A stretch of DNA of 64,000 bases from an uncultured Lachnospiraceae bacterium (GCA_900317585.1 ONHG01000016.1:1-64000), one strand, 5' to 3'; positions 28,086-37,456 are shown, numbered from the stretch's first letter. The notes: a model not told the origin generated them from the letters alone. A program made the numbers and translations.

Positions 28086-28277
28086 TTATTTGTCTGCTTT
28101 ATGAAAGACAACATATTCCTTGATATTGCTGTCGTATCTGGTATAAGCATGGCCTTGGCTGTTCTTTCCGGCTGCATCACTGTCGTCCTTCTCAGGACCG
28201 TTCTCCATCCACCAGGCATAGGCTGCAGCGCCGATACAAACGGCAGCACACACGACAATTATTATTGCTTCAAGCAT
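28086..28277 (-). CDS. Small single-pass membrane protein, 63 aa
   Basis: Begins MLEAIIIVVCAAVCIGAAAY, a single N-terminal membrane helix, followed by a polar tail with WMENGPEKDDSDA and a Tyr-rich end. Behind a strong ACGGAGGATTTAAA site on the minus strand, which supports it over the overlapping frame at 28064-28258. It lies 64 bases after the next upstream gene on the same strand. Function unknown. Confidence 0.75.
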   Translation of the reverse strand: MLEAIIIVVCAAVCIGAAAYAWWMENGPEKDDSDAAGKNSQGHAYTRYDSNIKEYVVFHKADK

Positions 28278-28341
28278 TTTAAATCCTCCGTTTTACTTTA
28301 TCAGCATGACGCGGAGAAAATGTTTATTTAATGTATCTAAG

Positions 28342-28863
28342 TTATATTTCCTCCGCATATGCGCGAGTTTTGAAATAATCAGCGAAGGAAATTAGTTTAT
28401 GCCCATCCTTGTCGTGGATAAAACGGATAATAAAGCGCCGGCTCGTGTTTGTGAGGCATATGCGCATGACCACGATAGCGGCATATGCGAATAAAATAAT
28501 ATGTATTAACTGGAGTAACGCACCCAGCCAGCTTAAATTGGATGTAAGCCTGCCTAAAAAACCAAGCGAAGAGGTACGGATGCGGCATATGACTGCAGGA
28601 AAAGAAGGTATTTCCTCTATATACTGGCAATCCATGAGTGCCGACATATCTGACTCTGAATAAAGCACTGCGCGTGAGTCCAAGACTTCCTGCTGTGGAA
28701 GCGCGGCCTTATCAGAAGAGGCATAAGAGCCCCAGACAACCCTGTGATCGTATGAACCGTATGCTGTGCGGTCAGGATCAAATTCGTCCAGATTTTTGTC
28801 GAGACTTAGAAAGGAGCAGAATATAAGACAAAGCAACAGTGGTAAAACCAGTATTTTCTTCAT
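28342..28863 (-). CDS. Membrane protein of unknown function
   Basis: 173 residues. N-terminal signal or anchor helix (MKKILVLPLLLCLIFCSFLS), then a soluble stretch with repeated DHR/YGSYD-type residues, then a second membrane helix near residue 115-135 and a basic cytoplasmic end. The ATG at 28863 is preferred for its AAAGGAGCGGACTCTC site; an upstream in-frame ATG at 28887 is possible. Appears co-transcribed with the 63-residue protein downstream. No family recognised. Confidence 0.7.
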   Translation of the reverse strand: MKKILVLPLLLCLIFCSFLSLDKNLDEFDPDRTAYGSYDHRVVWGSYASSDKAALPQQEVLDSRAVLYSESDMSALMDCQYIEEIPSFPAVICRIRTSSLGFLGRLTSNLSWLGALLQLIHIILFAYAAIVVMRICLTNTSRRFIIRFIHDKDGHKLISFADYFKTRAYAEEI

Positions 28864-29036
28864 GAGAGTCCGCTCCTTTCCTTCCAATTTATGTTTCTAT
28901 TTTCTTCCTTTAGGTTAAAAAAGTCAACTTTAAAAAAAATAAAATTATATTTTGGGTGTAAATTTGTGATAAATTATGATATATTTTAATTATGTAGTAC
29001 GAAAATACCATTTCTTGCTTAATAAAAGGAGTATAT

Positions 29037-31259
29037 ATGGCAGATTCAGAAAAAATGATTGAAAAATATAAAGCACAGGGATATTCGGATTATCAGCTTG
29101 AAGAGATAAGGCTGGGACTCGATGAAGGACTTGATGTCTCACAGTATGCAAGAATAGATTATCTGGCAATACAGATGCGCCAGATTCGTTTTGGACTTGA
29201 AGAGAAACTGGATGTATCGTGGTATGCAGGCAGAAGCTTTGACTGGTTTCAGATGGAGGAAATCCGCATAGGCCTTGAAAAAGGACTAGATGTGTCATGC
29301 TATGCAAAGGAAAAATATTCCTATGAGGTTATGCGTGAAATCAGGAAAGGACTTGAGGACGGCATAGAGCTTGAACGTTTTGCTGCGGTAGGGGCCGAGT
29401 TTTTGCGGGAGCTGCACAAGGCCGTAAAGGATAAGCAGAATATACTGCCGTACATAAAGGCAGGCTATGATCCGGAGCAGCTTGCAGAAATTAGGCATGC
29501 GCTCAACAATGGCTGTAAAATTGACCAATATCTCAATACCTCATACCGTGGCATTGCCATAAGGGAAATATGGAAGGGGTTAAAAAACGGTGTAGATGTA
29601 TCGATTTATGCAAAGCCTGAGTATTCGTGGATGCAGATGCGTGAAATCCGGCTGGGACTTGAGAATCGAGTGGATGTATCGGTATATGCAAAGGTGCTTT
29701 ATAGCTGGGAACAGATGCGTGAAATCCGTATTGGCATGCAGAATAAAATTGATATTTCAAAATATAAGAGCATGGTACATTCTGCCGCGGATATGCGCAA
29801 AATCAGAAAGAGTATGGAGCAGGAGCAGATAGATGCAGAGGCTGAGTATGAGCTTGAGAGAAAACAGCATGACCATGGAATAGACAGGATAAGCGCAGCC
29901 CAGTACAACGAAGTAAAGCAGGCAGTGGAATCAAGTGCTGACACGCAGACAGTCAGGGTTGTTATTTCGGAGGATAAGAAGAAGGCTTTTATGTATATAG
30001 AGTCCGATACGGTGAGACTGACAAAGGAAGCTATTGAGCGTGAGCTTGAGCGCAATGGAGTTGTAGCAGGAATAGATAAAGCGCTTATTGATGAAATTGC
30101 CTCCGGAGGCAGAAGAGGCGAGGTTGTTACGATAGCAGAAAGAGAGCTGCCGGTAAAGGGAGCGGATGGTTATTATCAGTTTTTGTTTGATAGAATAAAG
30201 CCGGATGAAGAGATAGATTTTGAAAATATATCCTGGTATACAAACACACACAGAGGTCAGCCACTTGCCATTTATCACGCCGCTGAGCCGGGAAAGCCGG
30301 GGCATCTGGTGGACGGAACCGAAATACCTGCCAGCTCTGGAAAAGATATTCCTGTACTTAAGGGAGAGGGATTTACACTGCTTGGAGATAAAAAGACATA
30401 TATTGCAGAGATAGACGGCTGTGTTGCCATCCGCAATAAAAGTCTTTTTGTGGAGAGACTGCTTGTACTTTCCGGCGATAATGCAGTGACGGATAATATA
30501 GATTTTAACGGATGTATTTACATAAAGTCAGATGTGCACACCAGGGTCAGAATCCATGCTACAGGTGATATTGTGGTTGATGGAAGTGTGAGTGGAGCTT
30601 CTCTTAGCTGCCTGGGAAATATATTTATCAGAGGCGGGGTAGATGGTGATGGAGAGGCTTTCGTAACGGCGGTTGGATATGTTATAGGAAAATACTTTGA
30701 AAATGTTACTATTGAGGCTGCTGATATTATCAGCAATTACTATATGAAATGTGCAATCAAGGCATCGGACAGCATAAAGGCATACTCAAAGATATGTGGA
30801 GGTGTGGTGTACGCCGGTAAGAAAATAGAGACGGTTGATATAGGCAACAGAAACGGCGCATTTACCAAGGTGACCCTTGGAAATGTTAGACAGCAGAATG
30901 TGCAGCATAAATTCAGGCAGGATATGGAGGAAATGGACAAGCAGATCAGGCTTCTCAATGAAGCATTGGATGATATGAAAAATAGATTTGAGCCTGAGGT
31001 GCTCAATACCATGCCTATGTTTCTTAAGCTGGAAAACGCAATTTTTACAAAGGAAACGGAAAAGAAATCCCTGATAAGCAGCATGGCAGAGGTTACCAGA
31101 CAGCAACAGCAGCTTAATAATGCTGTGCTTCGCATAAAGGGTATGATGTATGATGGCACATCTGTCGAAATAAATGATGGAAAGCTGGATAATGTGCCAC
31201 TTTCCAAAGTAGAGCTCGTTAACAGAAATCACAGTATTGATGTGATACAGCATAAATAG
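29037..31259 (+). CDS. FapA-like (DUF342) protein with N-terminal 26-residue repeats
   Basis: 740 residues. Residues about 16-275 hold about ten 26-residue units (consensus QMREIR.GLE..LDVS.YA), a helical repeat array. The rest matches the FapA/DUF342 family: a domain with VLKGEGFTLLGDKKTY-like sequence, then the beta-helix part with repeated 'G-I/V-V' turns (GDIVVDGSV, LGNIFIRGGV) and a C-terminal coiled coil. Family members are linked to flagella or polar localisation (Vibrio FapA) and to cell-surface polymers; a role here is unknown. The ATG follows AAAGGAGTATAT. The response regulator gene follows after 12 bases, so they are an operon. Confidence 0.82.
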   Translation: MADSEKMIEKYKAQGYSDYQLEEIRLGLDEGLDVSQYARIDYLAIQMRQIRFGLEEKLDVSWYAGRSFDWFQMEEIRIGLEKGLDVSCYAKEKYSYEVMREIRKGLEDGIELERFAAVGAEFLRELHKAVKDKQNILPYIKAGYDPEQLAEIRHALNNGCKIDQYLNTSYRGIAIREIWKGLKNGVDVSIYAKPEYSWMQMREIRLGLENRVDVSVYAKVLYSWEQMREIRIGMQNKIDISKYKSMVHSAADMRKIRKSMEQEQIDAEAEYELERKQHDHGIDRISAAQYNEVKQAVESSADTQTVRVVISEDKKKAFMYIESDTVRLTKEAIERELERNGVVAGIDKALIDEIASGGRRGEVVTIAERELPVKGADGYYQFLFDRIKPDEEIDFENISWYTNTHRGQPLAIYHAAEPGKPGHLVDGTEIPASSGKDIPVLKGEGFTLLGDKKTYIAEIDGCVAIRNKSLFVERLLVLSGDNAVTDNIDFNGCIYIKSDVHTRVRIHATGDIVVDGSVSGASLSCLGNIFIRGGVDGDGEAFVTAVGYVIGKYFENVTIEAADIISNYYMKCAIKASDSIKAYSKICGGVVYAGKKIETVDIGNRNGAFTKVTLGNVRQQNVQHKFRQDMEEMDKQIRLLNEALDDMKNRFEPEVLNTMPMFLKLENAIFTKETEKKSLISSMAEVTRQQQQLNNAVLRIKGMMYDGTSVEINDGKLDNVPLSKVELVNRNHSIDVIQHK

Positions 31260-31271
31260 CATGGAGGAAAT

Positions 31272-32378
31272 ATGAGGGATAAGATACTTATAGCAGATGA
31301 TACAGAGATGAACAGAGAGATGCTTTCCATCGTTTTGGGCGACCATTATAAAATAGTGCAGGCATCAGAGGGACAGGAGGTAATTGGGCTTATAGATAAG
31401 CTAAAGGATGAGCTTCTTGCAGTACTGCTTGCGCTGGATATGTCAGGTGTAGATGGGTTAGATGTGCTTGGCCATATAAAAGAAACAGGACTCCTTGAAA
31501 AAGCACCGGTGATAATTATCAGCTCTGAATCCACATATGAGACAGAAAGGGAATATCTGGAAAAGGGAGTCTCTGATTTTATCAGAAAGCCATTTGACAA
31601 TGTAATAGTAAAGAGCCGTGTTGACAATTTGGTAGACCTTTTTACATATCGAAACAATCTTGAAGAAAAGGTACAGATACAGACACAGAATTTGCAGCGT
31701 CAGAACAAGCTTCTTGAGCTGCAGGCGGAAAAAATCAAAAAGAGCAATGAAATGATTATTGATGTGCTTGGTACAGTTGTTGAGTACCGTAACCTGGAAA
31801 GAGGACCGCATATTAAGAGGGTTAAGGGCTTTACCAATATTCTTGCAACGAAGGTGGCAGAAAAATACCATGAGTACGGGCTTACACCACAGAAAATAGA
31901 AGTGATTGTTGCTGCGAGCGCGCTTCATGATATAGGTAAAATTGCCATAAAGGACAGCATTCTCTTAAAACCCGGTAAGCTTACACGCGATGAATTTGAG
32001 TATATGCAGTCACATACGATTAAGGGCTGTGATATTCTTGAGCAGATTGATGAAGCATGGGACAAGGAATACGCAAAGGCAAGCTGGGACATCTGCCGTT
32101 ATCATCACGAGAGATACGATGGCAATGGTTACCCGGAGGGACTTTCAGGTGAGGATATTCCTATTTCAGCGCAGCTTGTTTCGATTGCTGATGTATATGA
32201 TGCGCTTGTCAGCAAGCGTATTTATAAGGATGCTATTGAAAAGGACAAGGCTTATCATATGATTCTGGTGGGTGAGTGCGGAGTATTCTCTCCAAAGCTT
32301 ATGCAGTGCTTCAGGGAATGCAGAAAGCAGTTTGAGGAGCTGGCTGACAAATATGACATGCTTGAGGCGAGTGATTAG
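31272..32378 (+). CDS. Response regulator with HD-GYP phosphodiesterase domain
   Basis: 368 residues. A receiver domain (ILIADDTEMN with the acidic pair, LLALDMSGVDGLDVL with the phospho-Asp near 57, and a Lys in FIRKPFDN) is followed by a short linker helix and an HD-GYP domain (HDIGKI near 217, HHERYDGNGYPEGLSG near 278). HD-GYP enzymes hydrolyse cyclic di-GMP. Behind GGAGGAAAT, 12 bases after the FapA-like gene. No partner histidine kinase is in the window. Together they suggest c-di-GMP-linked control of a surface or motility structure. Confidence 0.92.
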   Translation: MRDKILIADDTEMNREMLSIVLGDHYKIVQASEGQEVIGLIDKLKDELLAVLLALDMSGVDGLDVLGHIKETGLLEKAPVIIISSESTYETEREYLEKGVSDFIRKPFDNVIVKSRVDNLVDLFTYRNNLEEKVQIQTQNLQRQNKLLELQAEKIKKSNEMIIDVLGTVVEYRNLERGPHIKRVKGFTNILATKVAEKYHEYGLTPQKIEVIVAASALHDIGKIAIKDSILLKPGKLTRDEFEYMQSHTIKGCDILEQIDEAWDKEYAKASWDICRYHHERYDGNGYPEGLSGEDIPISAQLVSIADVYDALVSKRIYKDAIEKDKAYHMILVGECGVFSPKLMQCFRECRKQFEELADKYDMLEASD

Positions 32379-32618
32379 GGAAAAACTTATTGATTTATAT
32401 ATATTGCATAAAAAATGATCGAAAATTTATGCATGTTTGTGCATCACGATAATAGACATTTTAAGGAGCACGTGATACTATAATTAACGTAAAAACCCCC
32501 CCCAATACATTATATATTTTTACTATCCCCATAGTAAAATACCTTCTCCTAAAGGACAGCAGAACGATGGCTGTTCTTTTTTTGTTCAAAAATATTAGAG
32601 CCTGCACATTTTTGGTAC

Positions 32619-32852
32619 TGCGAGTGGCATACACACTCTCACTTTCGCTACACTGCGCTGCAAAGTGTCTGTATGAATTATGCTTTGAAGGGCTTCTATG
32701 CTTGACGAAAACGTCGAAACGCGCCGTCCATGGCGCGATTTCTCCTCTCACCTGCGTCCATGCAGGTGAGTTTCTGCGATTCATGCGCATAATTCTACAG
32801 ACACTAAGCAGCTACGTTATTCGCTCCTGAGAGAGTATGTATGCCACTCGCA
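32619..32852. mobile_element. 234-bp imperfect palindrome, MITE-like
   Basis: The ends are inverted copies: TGCGAGTGGCATAC... on the left and ...GTATGCCACTCGCA on the right, continuing as a long imperfect inverted repeat (AGTGTCTGTA and GAATTATGC arms match on both sides). The centre holds three strong hairpins: GACG/CGTC, CGCGCC/GGCGCG and CTCACCTGC/GCAGGTGAG. No coding frame is credible. Flanked by C8 (32496-32503), C6 and A10 runs. Occupies most of the gap 32379-32900. Confidence 0.7.
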
Positions 32853-32903
32853 GCCCCCCAAAAAAAAAATAGTGTATATTTCGGGAAACAAGCAGATATA
32901 ATA

Positions 32904-32932
32904 TTGTTGAAATGATTTAGACATGATACAAT
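32904..32932 (+). promoter_or_regulatory. Candidate promoter of hyd leader
   Basis: TTGTTG (32904-32909), 17-bp spacer, TACAAT (32927-32932). Start point near 32939. Confidence 0.6.
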
Positions 32933-32938
32933 CAGATT

Positions 32939-33140
32939 AGATATTAGATAGCACGCAAGAAGCGAGACATGCTGATAATAGCTCTCTTTCTTCAAGCCTG
33001 CAGACATCGAAGGCTCTGATGGCATAATACAGAGTCACTGACACCAAATACTGTGAGCAGATGATAGTTGCTTCACGTATGAGGAGGAAGAACATTTTAA
33101 GATTTAGGGTGTACTTCCGGCGAAGTGCACCCTTCTTTTA
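32939..33140 (+). promoter_or_regulatory. Structured leader RNA with intrinsic terminator, upstream of hyd operon
   Basis: About 200 bases with several local helices (AGCC/GGCT at about 32997-33015, CTCTG/CAGAG near 33014-33034) and a terminal hairpin at 33107-33132 (GGGTGTACTTC/GAAGTGCACCC, CGGC loop) followed by TTCTTTTATT. The hairpin is a convincing terminator before the first hyd gene, so the leader may be an attenuator or riboswitch. It does not match any aptamer class that I can name. Confidence 0.5.
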
Positions 33141-33157
33141 TTGGACATCCCAACATA

Positions 33158-33218
33158 AATTGAAAATTGTAACAGCGTCAAGCTGCGGAGAAGCCTCGAA
33201 AGAGGCGGATTTTCAATT
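33158..33218 (+). promoter_or_regulatory. Three-way-junction RNA element before hyd operon
   Basis: A 10-bp closing stem AATTGAAAAT/ATTTTCAATT encloses two hairpins, CAGC/GCTG and GCCTC-GAAA-GAGGC. The unpaired joints are purine-rich (TGTAA, CGGAGAA, GG). It lies between the leader terminator and the first start codon. The role is unknown; compactness and tetraloop suggest selected structure. Confidence 0.45.
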
Positions 33219-33267
33219 AATGGTGGGAGCTTTGTTCACATTAAATACAAGATATAAGGAGTAACAC

Positions 33268-33513
33268 ATGGAAACAAGAATAGCTCTGATCGGCATTATA
33301 GTTGAAAACCCGGATTCGGTTGAGCAGCTTAACCATATGCTGCATGAGTACGGCAGCTTCATTGTGGGCCGCATGGGTATCCCTTACGAGAAAAAGAACG
33401 TGAATATCATCAGTGTGGCGATTGACGCACCGCAGGATATTATCAGTGCGCTGTCCGGCAGGATTGGCAGGCTGAATGGCATAGGAGTGAAGACCGTTTA
33501 CTCTAATAAATAA
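33268..33513 (+). CDS. TM1266-like iron-only hydrogenase system regulator
   Basis: 81 residues, ACT-like small fold. RIALIGIIVENPDSVEQLN and FIVGRMGIPY resemble the TM1266 family found beside hydEFG and hydrogenase genes; its role as a regulator is presumed from context in the literature. Behind AAGGAGTAACAC. It heads the hyd operon and is 25 bases before hydE. Confidence 0.8.
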   Translation: METRIALIGIIVENPDSVEQLNHMLHEYGSFIVGRMGIPYEKKNVNIISVAIDAPQDIISALSGRIGRLNGIGVKTVYSNK

Positions 33514-33538
33514 AGCAGACCAGACTACAGGAGAAAGC

Positions 33539-34666
33539 ATGACCGAAAATACAGCAATAATAAAAATGATAGATGAAATTAAGGCCTGCCGGAATATCAC
33601 CTTGGAGCAGCTGCATATGCTGCTTGAAACGGATGATATGCAGGCGGTTGATTACCTGAGAAAGAGTGCATCAGAGAAAGCACACGAGACCTATGGCAAT
33701 CAGGTTTTTATACGAGGGCTGATAGAGTTCACCAACTACTGCAAAAACGACTGTCTTTACTGCGGCATAAGGCACAGTAATACTCACGCGGACCGCTATC
33801 GCCTGAGTACGGAGCAGATTATGGCATGCTGCGAGAGTGGCTATGAGCTTGGTTTTCGTACCTTTGTGCTGCAGGGCGGTGAGGACCCATACTACACGGA
33901 TGAGCGCATCTGTGGGATAGTGTCCGGGATTAAGGCAAGGTATCCGGACTGCGCAGTTACACTCTCTATCGGTGAAAAGTCAAAGGAGAGCTATCAGAGC
34001 TATTTTGATGCAGGGGCAGACAGATATCTGCTGCGCCATGAGACCGCGGATGAAAAGCATTACAGTAGGCTTCATCCGGCAGAGATGTCACTTGCAGACA
34101 GAAAGCAGTGCCTTTGGGATTTGAAAGAGATAGGCTATCAGGTGGGCTGCGGCTTCATGGTCGGCTCGCCGGGACAGACAGTGGAGACCTTGTACGAGGA
34201 TTTGCAGTTTATAAAGGAGCTTGAGCCTCACATGGTTGGAATCGGTCCTTTCATATCGCAGAAGGATACGCCATTTGCAAATGAGAAGTCAGGAACCATG
34301 GACGAGACGCTTCGCCTGCTTTCAATCATCAGGCTCATACATCCCAAGGTGCTGCTTCCTGCCACGACAGCGCTTGGCACAATCCATCCGCTCGGCAGGG
34401 AAAAGGGCATACAGTCGGGTGCCAATGTCGTGATGCCAAACCTCTCACCGGTCAATGTCCGCGACAAATACAAGCTCTACGACAATAAAATCTGCACAGG
34501 AGATGAGGCTGCAGAGTGCCGCTACTGTATGGAAAACCGGATGAAGAGCATAGGATATCAGGTGGTGGTGTCGCGCGGAGACTACGCAGATATGCCCATC
34601 AGCGCAGCTGATTCTAATGCGCTTGCGGCTCGCAACTGTGAATGTACTGAACAATTACAAATTTAA
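33539..34666 (+). CDS. hydE: [FeFe]-hydrogenase maturase HydE (radical SAM)
   Basis: 375 residues. Radical-SAM cluster CKNDCLYCG at about residue 68, followed by a BioB-like barrel (VLQGGEDPYYTDE, CGFMVGSPGQT). HydE takes part in building the azadithiolate bridge of the H-cluster. Two Cys in the C-terminal CRYCMENR segment may bind a second cluster, as in many HydE. ATG behind AGGAGAAAGC. Second gene of the operon; hydG follows after 33 bases. Confidence 0.93.
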   Translation: MTENTAIIKMIDEIKACRNITLEQLHMLLETDDMQAVDYLRKSASEKAHETYGNQVFIRGLIEFTNYCKNDCLYCGIRHSNTHADRYRLSTEQIMACCESGYELGFRTFVLQGGEDPYYTDERICGIVSGIKARYPDCAVTLSIGEKSKESYQSYFDAGADRYLLRHETADEKHYSRLHPAEMSLADRKQCLWDLKEIGYQVGCGFMVGSPGQTVETLYEDLQFIKELEPHMVGIGPFISQKDTPFANEKSGTMDETLRLLSIIRLIHPKVLLPATTALGTIHPLGREKGIQSGANVVMPNLSPVNVRDKYKLYDNKICTGDEAAECRYCMENRMKSIGYQVVVSRGDYADMPISAADSNALAARNCECTEQLQI

Positions 34667-34699
34667 AATATAAACATTGGGATATAGAAGGAGATAAAA

Positions 34700-36127
34700 A
34701 TGTACAACGTAAAATCATTAAAGGCTGAGGAATTCATCTCAGACGAGGAAATCAAAGAGACTCTCGAATACGCAGAGGCAAACAAAAATAATATAGGGCT
34801 CATCGATGAGATTATCGAGAAAGCAAAGCTCAAAAAAGGACTCACACACAGAGAGGCATCAGTGCTTTTAGCCTGTGAGATTCCGGAGAAGCTCGATGAG
34901 GTTTACAAGCTTGCACAGCAGATAAAGAAGGACTTCTACGGAAACAGAATCGTGCTTTTTGCACCGCTTTATCTGTCAAACTACTGTGTGAACGGCTGTG
35001 TTTACTGTCCGTATCATATGAAAAATAAGCATATTGCGAGAAAGAAGCTCACTCAGGAGGAAATCGTAAAAGAGGTCACAGCTCTTCAGGATATGGGACA
35101 CAAGCGTCTTGCAATCGAGGCAGGAGAGGACCCTGTAAACAATCCGATTGAGTACATTCTCGAGTGTATCAACACAATCTACAGCATCAAGCACAAAAAC
35201 GGAGCTATCCGCCGTGTAAATGTAAATATCGCTGCCACTACAGTGGAGAATTACAGAAAGCTCAAGGAGGCAGGAATCGGAACCTACATACTTTTCCAGG
35301 AGACATATCATAAGGAGAGCTATGAGCAGCTTCATCCGACAGGACCAAAGCATGACTATGCATATCACACAGAGGCCATGGACCGTGCTATGGAGGGTGG
35401 CATTGACGATGTGGGACTTGGTGTGCTTTTCGGACTGGACAAGTACAAGTATGAGTTTGCCGGACTTTTGATGCATGCAGAGCACCTTGAGGCAGTGCAC
35501 GGTGTAGGTCCTCACACCATCAGTGTGCCGCGTATAAAGCACGCAGACGATATAGACCCGGATGTATTTGACAATGGCATCAGTGATGATACCTTCGCCA
35601 AAATATGCGCACTTATCCGTATTTCAGTGCCATACACAGGAATGATAATCTCAACCCGTGAGAGCCAGGCTGTCCGTGAAAAGGTTCTGCCGCTCGGTGT
35701 TTCACAGATCAGTGGCGCATCAAAGACAAGTGTCGGAGGCTATGCAGACCCGGAGGCTGAGAAAAATGCAGAGGCAACATCAGAGCAGTTTGATGTCAGC
35801 GACCAGAGAACACTCGACGAGGTGGTAAACTGGCTTATGAAGATGGATTATATCCCTTCCTTCTGTACAGCCTGCTACAGAGAGGGCAGAACAGGAGACC
35901 GTTTTATGGCACTGTGCAAGAGTATGCAGATACTTAACTGCTGTCATCCGAACGCGCTCATGACACTGAAGGAGTACCTTGAGGACTACGCAAGCCCGCA
36001 GACAAAGGAGCTTGGAATGAAGCTCATCGACAGGGAAATCGAAAAGATTACCAATCCAAAGGTTAAGCAGACCTGCTATGAGCATATACATGATATTGCA
36101 GACGGAAAACGTGATTTTCGTTTCTAA
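34700..36127 (+). CDS. hydG: [FeFe]-hydrogenase maturase HydG (radical SAM, tyrosine lyase)
   Basis: 475 residues. N-terminal CVNGCVYCPYH (about residue 96) binds the SAM cluster. The C-terminal CTACYREGRTGDRFM (about 393) is the C-x2-C motif that holds the auxiliary cluster where CO/CN ligands are assembled, the feature that separates HydG from ThiH. It converts tyrosine to p-cresol, CO and CN for the H-cluster. Behind AGAAGGAGATAAAA. hydF follows after 12 bases. Confidence 0.96.
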   Translation: MYNVKSLKAEEFISDEEIKETLEYAEANKNNIGLIDEIIEKAKLKKGLTHREASVLLACEIPEKLDEVYKLAQQIKKDFYGNRIVLFAPLYLSNYCVNGCVYCPYHMKNKHIARKKLTQEEIVKEVTALQDMGHKRLAIEAGEDPVNNPIEYILECINTIYSIKHKNGAIRRVNVNIAATTVENYRKLKEAGIGTYILFQETYHKESYEQLHPTGPKHDYAYHTEAMDRAMEGGIDDVGLGVLFGLDKYKYEFAGLLMHAEHLEAVHGVGPHTISVPRIKHADDIDPDVFDNGISDDTFAKICALIRISVPYTGMIISTRESQAVREKVLPLGVSQISGASKTSVGGYADPEAEKNAEATSEQFDVSDQRTLDEVVNWLMKMDYIPSFCTACYREGRTGDRFMALCKSMQILNCCHPNALMTLKEYLEDYASPQTKELGMKLIDREIEKITNPKVKQTCYEHIHDIADGKRDFRF

Positions 36128-36139
36128 AGGAGGATACAT

Positions 36140-37456
36140 ATGGGAAATTTGAATGAGACACCTTCTGCCAACAGACTTCATATAGGTATATACGGAAAGA
36201 CAAACAGTGGTAAGTCATCACTGATTAACGCGGTTACAAAGCAGGAGGTTTCCATTGTGGCCGATGTGGCTGGTACGACAACCGACCCAGTGTACAAGCC
36301 AATGGAGATTCATCCTCTAGGACCTTGTGTGATTATTGATACGGCGGGCTTTGATGATGAAAGTGAGCTTGGTGAAAGACGTGTGGAAAAGACTCATCTG
36401 GCAGCAGAGAAAACAGATATAGCCGTTGTAGTGCTTGATATTGCAGAGGTCATTGCTGCGAAGAAGGCGGGAATTCCATTTAAAAAGGCTTTTAAGGATG
36501 AGGCAGAATGGAGTCTGCTTTTTGCAAAAAAACATACTCCGGTTGTATTTGCCTTAAACAAGATAGACGAGATTTTGCTTTCTGCTGAGGCACAGGAAAA
36601 GAGCAGAGGAAAGCTTGACAATGCTGCAATAGAGGCTGCAAAGAGCTGGGTTTTTGAGGAAAACAGTGCTGTGATGGGCAAAAATGCAGACAATAGCTTT
36701 GAGGTTGTAGCAGTCAGCGCATTAAAGGGCAAGGGAATGGATGCCGTTATCTCTGCACTCACACGCCTTTTGCCTGAGGATTTCGGACAGGAATTTATCC
36801 TCGGAGACCTTGTTTGTGAGACAGACCTGGTGCTTCTTGTCATGCCGCAGGATATCCAGGCGCCAAAGGGCAGGCTCATACTGCCACAGGTGCAGACACT
36901 CAGGGAATTGCTCGATAGAAAATGCCTTGTAATGAGCACGACGACTGACAAAATGATAGATGCGCTTGCGGCGTTATCGCGCGCACCAAAGCTCATCGTG
37001 ACAGATTCACAGGTGTTTGGCTATGTGTACGAGCACAAGCCGGCAGAGAGTATGCTCACATCATTTTCAGTGCTTTTTGCAGCCTACAAGGGGGATCTGC
37101 CATACTATGTGGAGAGTGCAAGGGCAATAGATGCATTAAAGCCATCCTCAAGGGTGCTCATCGCAGAGTGCTGCACACATGCGCCTCTCGCAGAGGATAT
37201 AGGCAGGGTGAAGCTTCCGAACCTGCTTAAAAAACGTGTCGGTGAGGAGCTTACCGTGGATATTACAAGCGGTACGGACTTCCCTGATAATCTTTCGCAG
37301 TACGACCTCGTTATTCAGTGTGGCGCATGCATGTTTAACAGAAAATATGTATTATCAAGGATAGACAGGGCACGCACACAGCATGTGCCTATGACAAACT
37401 ATGGCGTGGCTATAGCACACCTGACAGGAATACTCGATAAGGTGAGCATGCCCTAG
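36140..37456 (+). CDS. hydF: [FeFe]-hydrogenase maturation GTPase HydF
   Basis: 438 residues. GTPase motifs: P-loop GKTNSGKSS (about 16), DTAGFDDE (about 66) and NKID. The C-terminal domain carries the cluster-binding residues CCTHAP (about 350) and QCGACMFN (about 394). HydF is the scaffold that receives the 2Fe precursor from HydE/HydG and passes it to HydA. Behind AAGGAGGATACAT. No hydA is in the window. Confidence 0.95.
   Translation: MGNLNETPSANRLHIGIYGKTNSGKSSLINAVTKQEVSIVADVAGTTTDPVYKPMEIHPLGPCVIIDTAGFDDESELGERRVEKTHLAAEKTDIAVVVLDIAEVIAAKKAGIPFKKAFKDEAEWSLLFAKKHTPVVFALNKIDEILLSAEAQEKSRGKLDNAAIEAAKSWVFEENSAVMGKNADNSFEVVAVSALKGKGMDAVISALTRLLPEDFGQEFILGDLVCETDLVLLVMPQDIQAPKGRLILPQVQTLRELLDRKCLVMSTTTDKMIDALAALSRAPKLIVTDSQVFGYVYEHKPAESMLTSFSVLFAAYKGDLPYYVESARAIDALKPSSRVLIAECCTHAPLAEDIGRVKLPNLLKKRVGEELTVDITSGTDFPDNLSQYDLVIQCGACMFNRKYVLSRIDRARTQHVPMTNYGVAIAHLTGILDKVSMP

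Noticed and set aside
29037-29800. CRISPR-like or satellite DNA array
   Set aside because: The repeat is at the protein level only (26 residues with diverged DNA), so it is a coding repeat and not a CRISPR.
32496-32503. C8 tract as phase-variation switch
   Set aside because: No coding frame or promoter spacing crosses it; it lies beside the palindromic element, so no switching role can be supported.
33061-33264. 67-codon frame in the hyd leader
   Set aside because: It contains the terminator hairpin and the three-way junction; RNA structure explains the sequence better.
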